Origin: Brevibacillus laterosporus DSM 25
GTDB taxonomy: Bacteria > Bacillota > Bacilli > Brevibacillales > Brevibacillaceae
Direction: 5' to 3'
Length of the DNA stretch: 64,000 nucleotides
NCBI RefSeq assembly: GCF_002706795.1
Contig: NZ_CP017705.1
Coordinates: forward strand, 3,346,501 to 3,410,500
A program made the translations under genes and the position numbers. How positions within the stretch are numbered: position 1 is the first letter of the stretch; every line of letters starts with the position of its first letter. The notes under the pieces are model-generated. The model was given only the letters and a program-made list of their open reading frames with translations. It was not told the origin of the DNA and did not search any database. Shown piece after piece: positions 18,980 to 28,160 of the stretch.

Positions 18980-19016
18980 TTAGTTACTTTACAAAAGTTA
19001 GTTACTTTGTTATGAT
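18980..19016 (+). promoter_or_regulatory. pirin promoter with duplicated operator-like sites
   Basis: TTTACA at 18988-18993 and TATGAT at 19011-19016 are 17 bases apart. The 11-base word TTAGTTACTTT occurs twice, at 18980-18990 and 18998-19008, 18 bases apart, bracketing the -35 element. This is where a repressor of the MarR/HxlR class would bind; the regulator is not identified. Confidence 0.6.
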
Positions 19017-19073
19017 GAAGACAAGAATATATCGTAACAATACCTACACAATAAAGCTATGAGGTGAGCTACT

Positions 19074-19775
19074 ATGATAAAAATTTTTCCATCAGATTCT
19101 CGTTTTCAAGCTAATCATGGCTGGTTGAAATCACAATTTAGTTTTTCCTTTGCAGAATATTATGATCCAGAAAATATGAACTTTGGTCCTATGAGAGTGT
19201 TAAATGACGATACAATCCAAGCTGGATATGGTTTTGGAACCCATCCTCACAAGGAGATGGAGATTGTTACGATCATGTTAGAAGGTGTCTTGCGTCATAA
19301 AGACAGTACAGGAAATGAAGAGGAACTAAAACCAGGGGAGATTCAACGTATGTCTGCTGGTACTGGTATTATGCACTCTGAGTATAATGGCTCTACTACG
19401 GAAGAAGCTAAGCTACTTCAATTATGGTTTGAACCGAATCAGTATGGCTTAACGCCGTCATATGAACAATTTGCTTATGATCAACAAGCGATGATAAATG
19501 CTTTATTGCCTGTCGTATCAGCCAATCCACATGAGCAACGTGTCGCACATGTACACCAAGATATGACCATTTATTTGTCACGATTAGAAGCTGGTAAGAG
19601 TATTTCTTTCTCCCAACATACGAATAGACGGACGTTCTTATTCATCATGGAGGGTCAATTACAAGTTAACGGCCAAGTATTAGAACGACGTGACTCGGCT
19701 CGTATTACCGATCTGGATACATTGGAGCTAGTAGCAGGGCAAGATTCCTATTTTATGCTGATTGATCTGCCGTAA
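19074..19775 (+). CDS. pirin family protein (bicupin)
   Basis: A cytoplasmic metal-binding double cupin of 233 residues. The N-terminal cupin carries the metal ligands in THPHKEMEIVT and MHSE (four ligands: H, H, H, E). The C-terminal cupin lacks a full ligand set. Relatives include E. coli YhhW, which has quercetinase activity in vitro; the physiological substrate is unclear. GAGGTGAG precedes the ATG. It is monocistronic between its own promoter and terminator. The duplicated motif at its promoter suggests induction by a chemical or redox signal. Confidence 0.9.
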   Translation: MIKIFPSDSRFQANHGWLKSQFSFSFAEYYDPENMNFGPMRVLNDDTIQAGYGFGTHPHKEMEIVTIMLEGVLRHKDSTGNEEELKPGEIQRMSAGTGIMHSEYNGSTTEEAKLLQLWFEPNQYGLTPSYEQFAYDQQAMINALLPVVSANPHEQRVAHVHQDMTIYLSRLEAGKSISFSQHTNRRTFLFIMEGQLQVNGQVLERRDSARITDLDTLELVAGQDSYFMLIDLP

Positions 19776-19805
19776 GTGTGCCATTTCATTTTGTTTACCC
19801 CCATT

Positions 19806-19851
19806 AGCCCGGACTTTGTGGTCTAGATTGCCACAGAAGTCTCGGGCTTTT
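19806..19851 (+). terminator. terminator of pirin gene
   Basis: AGCCCGGACTT pairs with AAGTCTCGGGCT with one mismatch, with inner pairing of TGTGG and CCACA, followed by TTT. Confidence 0.75.
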
Positions 19852-19988
19852 GCGCTTGAAAAAAGAAGGGTATGCTAGGAATTACAATCTTGTTTTTTCG
19901 TTGCTTGTCTCTGTAATCTATCTTATGATCGAGTACAATGGAAGTTGTGGTGTTTTTGAAGAAAGAGGTATCTGAGGAGGAATCATGA

Positions 19989-20501
19989 ATGAGCACAACC
20001 GAACATAAAGCGACTGCACCTAAAAGTGTGGGGGTAATGGTTGTCACCGTCTCTGATACAAGGGACGAAGAGACAGATAAAAGTGGAAAGCTAATGAAAA
20101 ATCTTTTAGAAGAAGCGGGTCATACTACTCTTCTCTATTCTATTGTTAAAGATGAACCATTGCAGATACAGGCTGTAATTGAACAAGGGGTACAACACCC
20201 AGAGGTAGATGTGATTTTGCTTAACGGAGGAACAGGTATTGCTCCCCGTGATCATACATATGAGTCGGTAAAAGGATTGCTTGATAAAGAAATGCCCGGG
20301 TTTGGCGAGATTTTCCGCATGCTAAGTTATACCGAGGATATTGGTTCCGCATCCATATTATCGAGAGCGATAGCGGGCACCTATAAAGGAACAGCGATTT
20401 TTTCCACACCAGGTTCTACAGGAGCGGTTAAACTAGCAATGGTCAAATTAATTCTGCCCGAATTAGGACATGTTGTCAGAGAATTGCGCAGAACAGTATA
20501 A
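19989..20501 (+). CDS. moaB: molybdenum cofactor biosynthesis protein MoaB
   Basis: A MoeA/Mog-fold protein that adenylates molybdopterin before metal insertion in the MogA-like role; cytoplasmic. It has 170 residues with VVTVSDTRDEETDKSG, the nucleotide-binding LLNGGTGIAPRDHT and the STPGSTGAV loop. It starts at ATG 19989 after GAGGAGG; an ATG at 19985 is out of frame. Other moa/moe genes are not in the window. The radical SAM gene begins 34 bases downstream and may be co-transcribed. Confidence 0.93.
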   Translation: MSTTEHKATAPKSVGVMVVTVSDTRDEETDKSGKLMKNLLEEAGHTTLLYSIVKDEPLQIQAVIEQGVQHPEVDVILLNGGTGIAPRDHTYESVKGLLDKEMPGFGEIFRMLSYTEDIGSASILSRAIAGTYKGTAIFSTPGSTGAVKLAMVKLILPELGHVVRELRRTV

Positions 20502-20535
20502 TGAAGGGCGTAGAAAAAGGAGTGAATCATACATA

Positions 20536-22311
20536 ATGAAAATTTTACTTGCAACACTTAACGCCAAATTTATTCATTCTTCTTTGGCTTTAAGGTATTT
20601 GCGTAGCTATGCCAAGCCCTACTATCCAGATATTGAACTGGTAGAATATACCATTAATGATGTTCTAATTAATATTGTAGGGGATATTCATAAACGTCAG
20701 CCCGATATCATTGCATTTTCCTGTTATATCTGGAATATTCGCGAGACGCTGGACGTAATTAATAATGTAAAAAAGATTTGTCCAAATGTGCAGATCATTT
20801 TAGGAGGCCCAGAAGTCTCCTACGATACAGACGAGTGGATGAAAAAATATCCTGCAATCGATGTGATCGTGATGGGTGAAGGTGAAGAAGCATTCCTAGA
20901 ATTATGTCAAACCTATGAACGGGCAAAACAAACCGGAGAAGCTCCTTTATTAAAAGAAGTGCCAGGTATCGCTTACCGAGATGGAGAACGTGTCCGTTTT
21001 TCAATGCAGCGTATACAAACGAAAGATTTAAACCACTTACCTTCTCCATTTGAAGAGGATTTAGATGAATTGAATAACCGTGTCGTTTATTTTGAAGCGT
21101 CTCGTGGTTGTCCTTTTCGCTGTCAATACTGTTTGTCCTCCATTGAAAATGGGGTTCGCTATTTTGATCTAGATCGTGTGAAGCGTGATTTAAAGCGTTT
21201 AATAGATCATGGAGTTAAAACCATTAAATTTGTGGATCGGACTTTTAATATTAATAAGCAATATGCCATGGAAATCTTTCAATTTTTAATTGATAACCAT
21301 AATGGAACCATTTTTCAATTTGAGATAACGGCCGATATCCTAAAGCCAGATGTTGTTGACTTTCTAGCTGAGAATGCACCACCAGGTATTTTCCGCTTTG
21401 AAATTGGGGTTCAATCAACAAATGACGAAACGAATCGTCTTGTACAACGTCGACAAAACTTTGAAAAATTAAGTTATACCGTGCTGAAAATCAAAGAATC
21501 TGGTAAAATTGATCAGCACTTAGACTTAATCGCGGGATTACCAGAGGAAGATTACGCATCCTTCCGCAAAACGTTTAATGATGTATTTGCTTTGCGTCCA
21601 GAAGAGTTACAATTAGGCTTTTTAAAAATGTTGCGAGGTACAGGTGTGAGGGCACGTGCTGCAGAACATGGATACATATATATGGATCAGTCACCCTATG
21701 AAATCTTGGGAAATAACGTACTTTCCTTTAATGATATGCAGCGTATTAAGCGTACGGAAGATATTCTAGAAAAATATTGGAATGCTCATAGGATGGACAA
21801 GGCGTTTGAATGGATTTTAACTCATCATTTTGAGACGCCATTTGATTTCTTTCAAGAGTTTGGGGATTATTGGGAAGAGCAAGGCTGGGGACGTTTTGGG
21901 CATCAGTTAGAAGATTTATTTACTCGTCTCCAACGTTTTCTTGAAAGTAAAGTTCCATATAAAACAGGCCATTCCTTAAGTATGTTAAAATTTGATTACT
22001 TATTACATCAGAAATATCGACCGCGTAAAATCTGGTGGGACGATACGGTCAACAAATCGGAATTACAAGCGATTTATCAAAATGTAGCAAATAAACGTGC
22101 TGACTTACGTGCAGATTTTGCCCTACACGCTGAAACGGAAAAAGAGTATGCCAAACATACTACAGTAGCGCATGTCTCATTTAATGTAGAACACTATATA
22201 AAAACGGGTGAAATGGTTGAAGGTAATTTTGCTTTGGTGATGTATTATCCGTTTGTGGAAGGACAATCCAATACGTTCATCTGTGTCCCTGTACCACAAA
22301 CAGTTGCCTAG
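20536..22311 (+). CDS. B12-binding radical SAM protein with DUF4080-like C-terminus
   Basis: A 591-residue enzyme of unknown substrate. An N-terminal cobalamin-binding domain (about 1-130; GGPEVSYD, MGEGEEAFLEL) is followed by a radical SAM barrel with the cluster cysteines in SRGCPFRCQYCLSS near residue 195, then a C-terminal domain of about 200 residues that I associate with DUF4080. The protein is widespread in Firmicutes, often annotated only as a B12-binding radical SAM protein. Start at ATG 20536 is chosen after GGAGTG; a longer frame overlaps moaB. Class B methylation chemistry is typical for this architecture, but no substrate can be inferred. Confidence 0.88.
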   Translation: MKILLATLNAKFIHSSLALRYLRSYAKPYYPDIELVEYTINDVLINIVGDIHKRQPDIIAFSCYIWNIRETLDVINNVKKICPNVQIILGGPEVSYDTDEWMKKYPAIDVIVMGEGEEAFLELCQTYERAKQTGEAPLLKEVPGIAYRDGERVRFSMQRIQTKDLNHLPSPFEEDLDELNNRVVYFEASRGCPFRCQYCLSSIENGVRYFDLDRVKRDLKRLIDHGVKTIKFVDRTFNINKQYAMEIFQFLIDNHNGTIFQFEITADILKPDVVDFLAENAPPGIFRFEIGVQSTNDETNRLVQRRQNFEKLSYTVLKIKESGKIDQHLDLIAGLPEEDYASFRKTFNDVFALRPEELQLGFLKMLRGTGVRARAAEHGYIYMDQSPYEILGNNVLSFNDMQRIKRTEDILEKYWNAHRMDKAFEWILTHHFETPFDFFQEFGDYWEEQGWGRFGHQLEDLFTRLQRFLESKVPYKTGHSLSMLKFDYLLHQKYRPRKIWWDDTVNKSELQAIYQNVANKRADLRADFALHAETEKEYAKHTTVAHVSFNVEHYIKTGEMVEGNFALVMYYPFVEGQSNTFICVPVPQTVA

Positions 22312-22542
22312 ACGATACCCAAAAGTAAACAGACAGTAGTATAAAGTGACCTAGGTACGCGATCCACACTGCTATTTTTGCACCATGCCCAAAGTAGGTT
22401 CCTACACCCGACGAAAACCTTTTTAGCCTAAACTTTTCCTGCGAATTCGATCAGGAATGTAACGAAAATGATAAGTAAATCGTAATACCAACGACAAAGA
22501 CGTTTGGATCTCAGATAAGACAAAAGGGGAGCTTCTTTGGAC

Positions 22543-23169
22543 ATGAGTGTGGATGTGTTACTTCAATTTATTGAACAATATGGATATCTGGCCATCTTTT
22601 TTCTCTTATGGCTGGGCATTGTAGGTCTGCCTGTTCCTGATGAACTGGTAGTAGCGACAGGTGGATTAGTTGCTGCTCTTGGTTATTTAAATCCGTACTA
22701 TGCTTTTCTTGCTGGCTACTTCGGAGTGGTTTCGGGTCTGTCTATCGGCTTCTTTTTAGGACGTTGGGTGGGTCCACCTATACTAACTCGGTTAGCTAAG
22801 AAAAAGAAATTTGGACCTTATATCGATCGATCGACCGCACTCATCAAAAAATATGGTACGTTTTCACTGTTTATCAGCTATTTGCTGCCAGTTGTACGTC
22901 ATTTAGTGCCATATGTTGTAGCAGTCGGAGGTATGACTTTTCGTAAATATGCGCTATATTCCTACACCACTGGTCTGGTTTGGGCGTTGGCATTCTACTT
23001 TCTCGGTTATTTTTTTGGCAACCATGTGGATCATATTATCGCTGTGAGTCGTCATTACGGTTTTATAACATTGTGGGTGATACTAGCCCTAATTATAGGC
23101 TTGATTATTTATCGCTTTTGCTGCTTAAAAAAACGTGCGAATAAAAGACCAGAGGGGGATCGGAAGTGA
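22543..23169 (+). CDS. DedA family membrane protein
   Basis: A polytopic membrane protein of 208 residues, now linked to undecaprenyl-phosphate or phospholipid recycling in several bacteria. It has the DedA pattern: an N-terminal helix, the re-entrant GLPVPDELVV segment, FFLGRWVGPPIL, and the second conserved segment SYLLPVVRHLVPYVVAVGGM with its essential arginine. AAGGGGAG precedes two possible starts, TTG 22537 and ATG 22543; I use the ATG. The next gene overlaps its stop. Confidence 0.9.
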   Translation: MSVDVLLQFIEQYGYLAIFFLLWLGIVGLPVPDELVVATGGLVAALGYLNPYYAFLAGYFGVVSGLSIGFFLGRWVGPPILTRLAKKKKFGPYIDRSTALIKKYGTFSLFISYLLPVVRHLVPYVVAVGGMTFRKYALYSYTTGLVWALAFYFLGYFFGNHVDHIIAVSRHYGFITLWVILALIIGLIIYRFCCLKKRANKRPEGDRK

Positions 23170-23546
23170 TCCCGAAAAAACTACATGCTCATAAACGACA
23201 GAGAAATAGTATTTTTCTAGTAACCTGGGTTATGCTGTTAACTGGAGTGGTATTACATCGGCTTCTGCTTATTTCAGTAGCTATTGGGTTCATTAATCTT
23301 TATGCGTTGTGTGCAATGGGATGGGACAAACGTCTTGCTCGCAAGCATAACTCTTGGAGAATACCAGAGGCTACGTTTTTTTTGTTAGCTGCGCTTGGAG
23401 GTGCTGTGGGCGTAGGCCTAGGGATGCTTTTATGGCGTCATAAAACCAAGCATCCGTCTTTTTGTGTTCTGATACCACTTTGTTTATTATGGAATGGTGG
23501 GGCTTTTTATGTCATGTGGTATTATGTGTTACCATATTTCGTATGA
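23166..23546 (+). CDS. DUF1294 membrane protein, YsdA-like
   Basis: A 126-residue protein with about three or four hydrophobic segments and the DUF1294 core: [27 protein letters not shown] and RHKTKHPSF. It starts at a GTG that overlaps the dedA stop by 4 bases, with AGAGGGGGAT upstream, so translation is probably coupled. B. subtilis ysdA lies right after rplT and near ysdC; here it is displaced from rplT by 20 kb but is still next to the M42 peptidase. Function unknown. Confidence 0.88.
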   Translation: MIPKKLHAHKRQRNSIFLVTWVMLLTGVVLHRLLLISVAIGFINLYALCAMGWDKRLARKHNSWRIPEATFFLLAALGGAVGVGLGMLLWRHKTKHPSFCVLIPLCLLWNGGAFYVMWYYVLPYFV

Positions 23547-23578
23547 TACAACACGCAACACAGAAGGGAATGAAAGAT

Positions 23579-24661
23579 ATGGATCAAAAAACAGAACAAA
23601 TGCTACGTGATCTAACAGAGGCTCATGGTGTACCAGGCTTTGAACAAGAAGTCCGTCAGGTTATGAAATCATACATAGAACCGTACGCAGATGAAATTAC
23701 TTATGATAATTTAGGGAGCTTGATCGCTAAAAAAACAGGAGATGCTAACGGGCCTAAAGTGTTGATCGCGGGACACTTGGACGAAGTTGGTTTCATGGTA
23801 ACGCGTATTACAGAGGAAGGTTTTCTGAAATTTCAACCGTTGGGTGGATGGTGGCCACAGGTAATGCTGGCACAGCGTGTGCATATTCAAACCAAGGAAG
23901 GCTTCTTAGATGGAGTAATTGGTTCCATCCCACCACATGTTATGCCAATGGAAAAGCGCCGTAAAATGGTTGAAATCAAAGATATGTTTGTGGATATTGG
24001 GGCTTCTAGTAAAAAAGAGGCAGAGGAGTTCGGAGTTCGTTTGGGTGATCCGGTTATTCCGGTGTGTCCATTTACTGTGTTAAAAAATCCAAAAATGCTG
24101 ATGGCAAAAGCATGGGATAATCGTATGGGTTGTGCTGCTGCTATTGATTTAATGAAGGGCCTACAAGGTGTTGAGCACCCAAATACCTTGTATGCGGCAG
24201 GAACTGTAATGGAAGAAGTAGGAACTCGTGGAGCTTTCACTGTGGCTAATGTAGTAAAACCTGATATCGGTATCGCGGTAGATGTGGGTATCGCTGGTGA
24301 TACACCAGGTGTTAGCAAAAATGATGCTCCATCAAAAGCAGGTGCAGGGGTAGAAATTGGGCTATATGACGCTCGAATGATTGCTCCGCAAAAATTGCGT
24401 GATTTTGTTATTGAGACAGCTGAAATGGAAAAGATACCGTATCAATTAACTTCCATTCCAGGTGGAGCTACAGATGCGGCGGCGTTTACTCTAACAGGTA
24501 GTGGTATACCATCTATTGCACTCTCTGTAGCAACACGCTATATTCATAGTCATGCGTCTGTACTTCATTATGATGATTATGAGAACCTGGTAAAATTATT
24601 GATTGCTTTGGTGAAGCGCTTGGATAAAGAAAAGGTAGCAGAATTAACTTCTTTTGAATAA
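23579..24661 (+). CDS. M42 family metallo-aminopeptidase, YsdC-like
   Basis: A cytoplasmic dinuclear-metal exopeptidase of 360 residues, forming large tetrahedral assemblies in characterised relatives. Metal and catalytic residues are visible: H and D in [11 protein letters not shown] in [10 protein letters not shown] in [10 protein letters not shown] in [12 protein letters not shown], and the C-terminal H in RYIHSHAS. I start at ATG 23579, 10 bases after AGAAGGG; the ATG at 23570 is too close. It follows the ysdA homologue, the same pairing as in B. subtilis. Specificity (glutamyl, leucyl or mixed) cannot be told. Confidence 0.93.
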   Translation: MDQKTEQMLRDLTEAHGVPGFEQEVRQVMKSYIEPYADEITYDNLGSLIAKKTGDANGPKVLIAGHLDEVGFMVTRITEEGFLKFQPLGGWWPQVMLAQRVHIQTKEGFLDGVIGSIPPHVMPMEKRRKMVEIKDMFVDIGASSKKEAEEFGVRLGDPVIPVCPFTVLKNPKMLMAKAWDNRMGCAAAIDLMKGLQGVEHPNTLYAAGTVMEEVGTRGAFTVANVVKPDIGIAVDVGIAGDTPGVSKNDAPSKAGAGVEIGLYDARMIAPQKLRDFVIETAEMEKIPYQLTSIPGGATDAAAFTLTGSGIPSIALSVATRYIHSHASVLHYDDYENLVKLLIALVKRLDKEKVAELTSFE

Positions 24662-24669
24662 TCAATAAC

Positions 24670-24707
24670 AAGGCGGACTTTGGTTGTAAACCAGTGTTCG
24701 CCTTTTT
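24670..24707 (+). terminator. terminator of the M42 peptidase gene
   Basis: AAGGCG at 24670-24675 with CGCCTT at 24699-24704, plus inner TGGT/ACCA pairing and a T run. Confidence 0.8.
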
Positions 24708-24713
24708 CTATGC

Positions 24714-24758
24714 AAAAAAGACAACGGTAACTTAACTTGCAAGTTCCCATTGTCTTTT
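24714..24758 (-). terminator. terminator of sspI
   Basis: AAAAGACAA pairs with TTGTCTTTT with additional ACTT/AAGT inside; on the minus strand it runs into six T. It lies 38 bases past the sspI stop. Confidence 0.75.
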
Positions 24759-24795
24759 GATAAAAAAGAAGTAACAAAGTAGAGTGAGTTCTTAC

Positions 24796-25032
24796 TTATA
24801 CAGGAGAGTCTGTATTCGTTGGAATATGCTCGGAGATGGTAGTGACCATTTGTTGTTGCAGATCTGAGTTGCTGTTTTGCCATAACACCTCAAATAATAC
24901 ACCAAGTCCAGGTAATGTTTTCTCCATACGACTTGAAATAGCATCGTTGATTGTTTCTTGTACAGAGGTAGGACTAGAGCCTTGCATTTTATACATAATA
25001 GCTTGACGAAGATTTAATGCATTAATGTTCAC
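24796..25032 (-). CDS. sspI: small acid-soluble spore protein SspI
   Basis: A minor spore core protein made in the forespore. The 78-residue product has the SspI pattern NLRQAI near the start, then INDAI, EKTLPGLGVLFEVLW and a glutamine-rich end. I use the GTG at 25032, which lies 10 bases after AAAGGAG; it gives the expected MNxNLRQA-type N-terminus, whereas the open frame to 25074 has no site. B. subtilis sspI also lies between ysdC and ysgA. It directly shows a spore-forming host. Confidence 0.92.
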   Translation of the reverse strand: MNINALNLRQAIMYKMQGSSPTSVQETINDAISSRMEKTLPGLGVLFEVLWQNSNSDLQQQMVTTISEHIPTNTDSPV

Positions 25033-25077
25033 CTGTATAACACTCCTTTTTACATCAAAAATAAAGATGATCACCGT

Positions 25078-25107
25078 TAGTATTCGTTGAACGCTACATT
25101 TACATTC
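25078..25107 (-). promoter_or_regulatory. candidate sigma-G promoter of sspI
   Basis: On the minus strand GAATG (25107-25103) and AATACTA (25084-25078) are 18 bases apart. The sigma-G consensus is about GMATR with 17-18 bases then CATNNTA, so this matches except for the first base of the -10. Forespore expression is expected for SspI. Confidence 0.5.
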
Positions 25108-25110
25108 CTT

Positions 25111-25138
25111 TTGTACTGTTCAAGCGCTATGTTATAAT
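25111..25138 (+). promoter_or_regulatory. promoter of the Ktr RCK gene
   Basis: TTGTAC at 25111-25116 and a perfect TATAAT at 25133-25138, 16 bases apart, 28 bases before the ATG. Confidence 0.7.
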
Positions 25139-25165
25139 CTAGTAGGACAAATGGGAGGTTGAATC

Positions 25166-25819
25166 ATGTCAAAACAATTTGCCGTTATTGGAATGGGACG
25201 CTTTGGTTCCAGTGTGGCCCATGCTTTGTATGAAATGGGTTATGAAGTGATGGGAATCGATGAAGATGAAGAGCGTATTAATGAAAATATCCAAAATGTA
25301 ACACATTCGGTTGCTGCCGATTCTACAGATGAGATGGCATTGCGAGAAATTGGAATCCGTAACTTTGATGTTGTGGTTGTATCCATTGGAGCTGATATTC
25401 AAGCCAGTATCTTGACTGTTTTGATTCTAAAAGAAATGGGCGTTAAAAAAATCGTAGCTAAAGCACAAAATGAGCGCCATGGGCAAGTTCTTTATAAGGT
25501 CGGAGCGGATCGAGTGGTATTTCCAGAGCGAGATATGGGAATACGCGTTGCGCATAATTTAATTTCAGCTAATGTACTGGATTTTATCGAGCTTGCTGAA
25601 GATTATAGTGTGGCTGAGGTGGTAGTATCTCATTCGATGGTTGGACAATCTTTACGGGACATCGATGTTCGTGCTAAGTATGGAGTTAACGTTATTGCTA
25701 TTAAGAGTAACCAATCGTTTAACATTTCCCCAGGCCCAGACATTGTTTTGCAACATGATGATGTATTGGTTGTCATTGGTCATAATATGGATTTGAAAGA
25801 ATTTGAGGAGAAGGCATAA
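25166..25819 (+). CDS. potassium uptake regulatory subunit, KtrA/KtrC type
   Basis: The cytoplasmic RCK ring that gates the Ktr channel. It has 217 residues: an N-terminal RCK_N Rossmann domain (IGMGRFGSSVAHAL, acidic residue in GIDEDEE) binding ATP/ADP or NAD(H), and a C-terminal RCK_C domain (about 135-217) of the type that binds cyclic di-AMP in characterised Ktr proteins. GGGAGG precedes the ATG. It is followed by the methyltransferase gene within 5 bases, so the two are co-transcribed. Its pore partner is probably the 16820-18166 product. Confidence 0.92.
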   Translation: MSKQFAVIGMGRFGSSVAHALYEMGYEVMGIDEDEERINENIQNVTHSVAADSTDEMALREIGIRNFDVVVVSIGADIQASILTVLILKEMGVKKIVAKAQNERHGQVLYKVGADRVVFPERDMGIRVAHNLISANVLDFIELAEDYSVAEVVVSHSMVGQSLRDIDVRAKYGVNVIAIKSNQSFNISPGPDIVLQHDDVLVVIGHNMDLKEFEEKA

Positions 25820-25823
25820 ATAC

Positions 25824-26651
25824 ATGAAAGTAGAACATATACAATCTCTGCAAAACCCTTTAGTAAAGCGCTTGAAGGAATTGCAAACCAAAAAGGGCCG
25901 AGAATCAGCAGGACGTTTCCTTATAGAAGGAGAGCATCTTGTGGAAGAAGCTCTATTGTCTAAGATGGAAGTAGTAACGCTCTTGTATGATGAGGGCAAA
26001 GGTTTACCAGCTACAGTAAACCGAGCGCTTGAAGCATTCCCATACCCTGTCAAATGCTTGTCTACAACGGATGCCGTGTTAAGTAAGTTATCAGAAACAA
26101 AAACACCGCAGGGAATCGTAGCAGAAGTGAAAATGCGTTCTAATGATTGGGCTACTGAGTGGAAGTGTTTGCAAAAATACGACTTTCTCATACTCATTCT
26201 TGACGAATTACAAGACCCTGGTAATGTAGGTACAATTATGCGGACAGCAGAGGCGGCTGGTGTAGATGCTGTTTTGATGGGACGAGGCAGTGTCGACCTT
26301 TATAATGGGAAGGTATTGCGTTCAACGATGGGTTCATTCTTCCGCATGCCCGTATTTACTTGTGATGTAAAAGCCGTATCAGAGCAAATAAAAATGGCAG
26401 GTGGACGTATACTGGTGACAGCCCTTGGGCAACAAAGTCGAGAGTATGACGAACCAGTATATAGCGGAAAGGTTGCCATAGTAATTGGTAATGAGGCACG
26501 AGGAGTGTCAGATTCCGTACTTTCCCAAGCAGACGAACTGATTCACATTCCGATCTATGGACGAACAGAATCGTTAAATGCAGCTGTTGCTACTGGCGTG
26601 ATGTTGTATGAAGCGGTACGTCAGCGCAAAGCTGATTGTGATTGCGGCTAA
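25824..26651 (+). CDS. TrmH/SpoU family RNA 2'-O-methyltransferase, YsgA-like
   Basis: A 275-residue SPOUT-fold methyltransferase using S-adenosylmethionine. An N-terminal substrate-binding domain (LVKRLKELQTKKGRESAGRFLIEGEHLVEEAL) is followed by the knotted domain with LDELQDPGNVGTIMRTAEAAG, IVIGNEARGVS and IPIYGRTESLNAAVATGVMLYEA, the three SpoU motifs. The likely target is 23S rRNA. The ATG at 25824 begins 4 bases after the KtrA/C stop. It precedes pheST as in B. subtilis. Confidence 0.92.
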   Translation: MKVEHIQSLQNPLVKRLKELQTKKGRESAGRFLIEGEHLVEEALLSKMEVVTLLYDEGKGLPATVNRALEAFPYPVKCLSTTDAVLSKLSETKTPQGIVAEVKMRSNDWATEWKCLQKYDFLILILDELQDPGNVGTIMRTAEAAGVDAVLMGRGSVDLYNGKVLRSTMGSFFRMPVFTCDVKAVSEQIKMAGGRILVTALGQQSREYDEPVYSGKVAIVIGNEARGVSDSVLSQADELIHIPIYGRTESLNAAVATGVMLYEAVRQRKADCDCG

Positions 26652-26679
26652 GATTTTTTGGATATTATCAGCTTTTCTT

Positions 26680-26709
26680 TTGCAAGTCACCCTCATTGTG
26701 AGGTATAAT
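26680..26709 (+). promoter_or_regulatory. promoter of pheST
   Basis: TTGCAA at 26680-26685 and a perfect TATAAT at 26704-26709, spaced 18 bases. Confidence 0.65.
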
Positions 26710-26719
26710 TAATCGCAAA

Positions 26720-27057
26720 TTCTAAAATAATTGTCATAAATGCTAGGATTGAGACTAGTACATAGAACAGATGACGTGTTCAGGGAAAAGGTGCCGCTTA
26801 TTAAGCGACTGGAAGCACTTTTACGTGATCTCTATGGAATTCCCTCATGAGCAGACCTCTGAACCCGAGATTGAAAGACTGCGATCAAATGCTTGTGATT
26901 AACTGGCTAAGATCAAAAGTTTCAATCGTATCTTATAGTAGGAGGCACCGGTTCATCCACGTTACGGATGCGAAGGTGAGACATAATGAGATGTCTAACC
27001 AGGGTGGTACCGCGGAAATTAAACTTCGTCCCTGTTTTTAGGGAGGAAGTTTTTTTG
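26720..27057 (+). ncRNA. T-box leader, phenylalanine specifier (UUC)
   Basis: The T-box core AGGGTGGTACCGCG is at 27001-27014, with a terminator at 27020-27057 (AACTTC..TCCCT with AGGGAGGAAGTT, then seven T). The specifier TTC at 26840-26842 lies two bases before TCATGAGC at the end of stem I, matching phenylalanine and the downstream pheS. Uncharged tRNA-Phe is expected to stabilise the antiterminator. Confidence 0.93.
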
Positions 27058-27093
27058 TTGTATTTTTATTTGTAAACAAAGGAGAGATTGTTT

Positions 27094-28128
27094 GTGCAAA
27101 CGCGTTTACAACAGTTAAAAGAAAATGCACTTGCTTTATTGAAGCAAGTAGGCGAAGGACAGGAGCTTCAGGACCTTCGTGTCAAATACTTAGGCAAAAA
27201 AGGCGAATTAACAGAAATTCTACGTGGTATGGGTGGATTGTCTGCTGAAGAGCGCCCAAAAGTAGGCCAGCTAGTTAATGATGTTCGTCAAGTGATTGAA
27301 GAAGCGATTCTTTCTAAACAGCAGGAATTTGAAGCACGTGTACTAGAAGCGAAGTTAAGCAAGCAAAGCATTGATGTGACACTGCCAGGTCGTCCTGTAC
27401 CGACAGGAACGATGCATCCTTTGTCTCGTATTATTGAAGAATTGGAAGATATCTTTATTGGTCTAGGCTATGAAGTAGCAGAAGGACCTGAAGTGGAGTT
27501 AGATCACTTCAACTTTGAAATGCTCAACTTACCAAAAGGACATCCAGCACGTGATATGCAGGATTCTTTCTACATTACAGAGGAACTGTTATTACGTACG
27601 CATACCTCACCTGTACAGGCTCGTACCATGTTAAAAAAAGAAGGAAAAACGCCAGTTAAAATCATTTGCCCTGGAAAAGTGTATCGCCGTGATGATGACG
27701 ATGCGACACATTCCCATCAATTTACTCAAATTGAAGGTCTTGTGGTTGGAAAAGGCATTAGCATGAGTGATTTGAAAGGAACCTTGCTGACGTTTGCTAA
27801 GCAAATGTTTGGAGAAGACCAGCAAATTCGTCTTCGCCCTAGTTTCTTCCCATTCACAGAGCCGAGCGTTGAGGTAGATATTCAGTGCGTAATCTGTCAC
27901 GGTGAGGGTTGCCGCATTTGTAAACAAACTGGTTGGATTGAAATTCTAGGTGCTGGAATGGTTCATCCTCGCGTCCTTGAAATGGCAGGCTATAATCCGC
28001 AGGAAGTAAGCGGTTTTGCATTTGGTATGGGAGTAGAGCGCATTGCAATGCTGAAGTATGGCATTGAGGATATTCGTAATTTCTATACAAACGATGTACG
28101 TTTCCTACGTCAATTTAACCGCTCCTAG
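27094..28128 (+). CDS. pheS: phenylalanyl-tRNA synthetase alpha subunit
   Basis: The catalytic subunit of the alpha2-beta2 enzyme. It has 344 residues: an N-terminal coiled coil (about 1-85) that contacts tRNA, then the class II core with the motif PRPVPTG..HPL, motif 2 region [25 protein letters not shown]-like TQIEGLVV, and motif 3 [14 protein letters not shown] 27094 is chosen 7 bases after GGAGAG; the TTG at 27088 is too near. A zinc-like CxxC..CxxC stretch ([12 protein letters not shown]) occurs near 270-285, as in several Firmicute PheS proteins. Confidence 0.96.
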   Translation: MQTRLQQLKENALALLKQVGEGQELQDLRVKYLGKKGELTEILRGMGGLSAEERPKVGQLVNDVRQVIEEAILSKQQEFEARVLEAKLSKQSIDVTLPGRPVPTGTMHPLSRIIEELEDIFIGLGYEVAEGPEVELDHFNFEMLNLPKGHPARDMQDSFYITEELLLRTHTSPVQARTMLKKEGKTPVKIICPGKVYRRDDDDATHSHQFTQIEGLVVGKGISMSDLKGTLLTFAKQMFGEDQQIRLRPSFFPFTEPSVEVDIQCVICHGEGCRICKQTGWIEILGAGMVHPRVLEMAGYNPQEVSGFAFGMGVERIAMLKYGIEDIRNFYTNDVRFLRQFNRS

Positions 28129-28160
28129 TCGGTTCGGAAAGAAAGGGGATTATGTAAGCA

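Noticed and set aside
26847-27041. A 64-codon frame inside the pheS leader
   Set aside because: The stretch is the T-box RNA; the frame crosses the T-box core.
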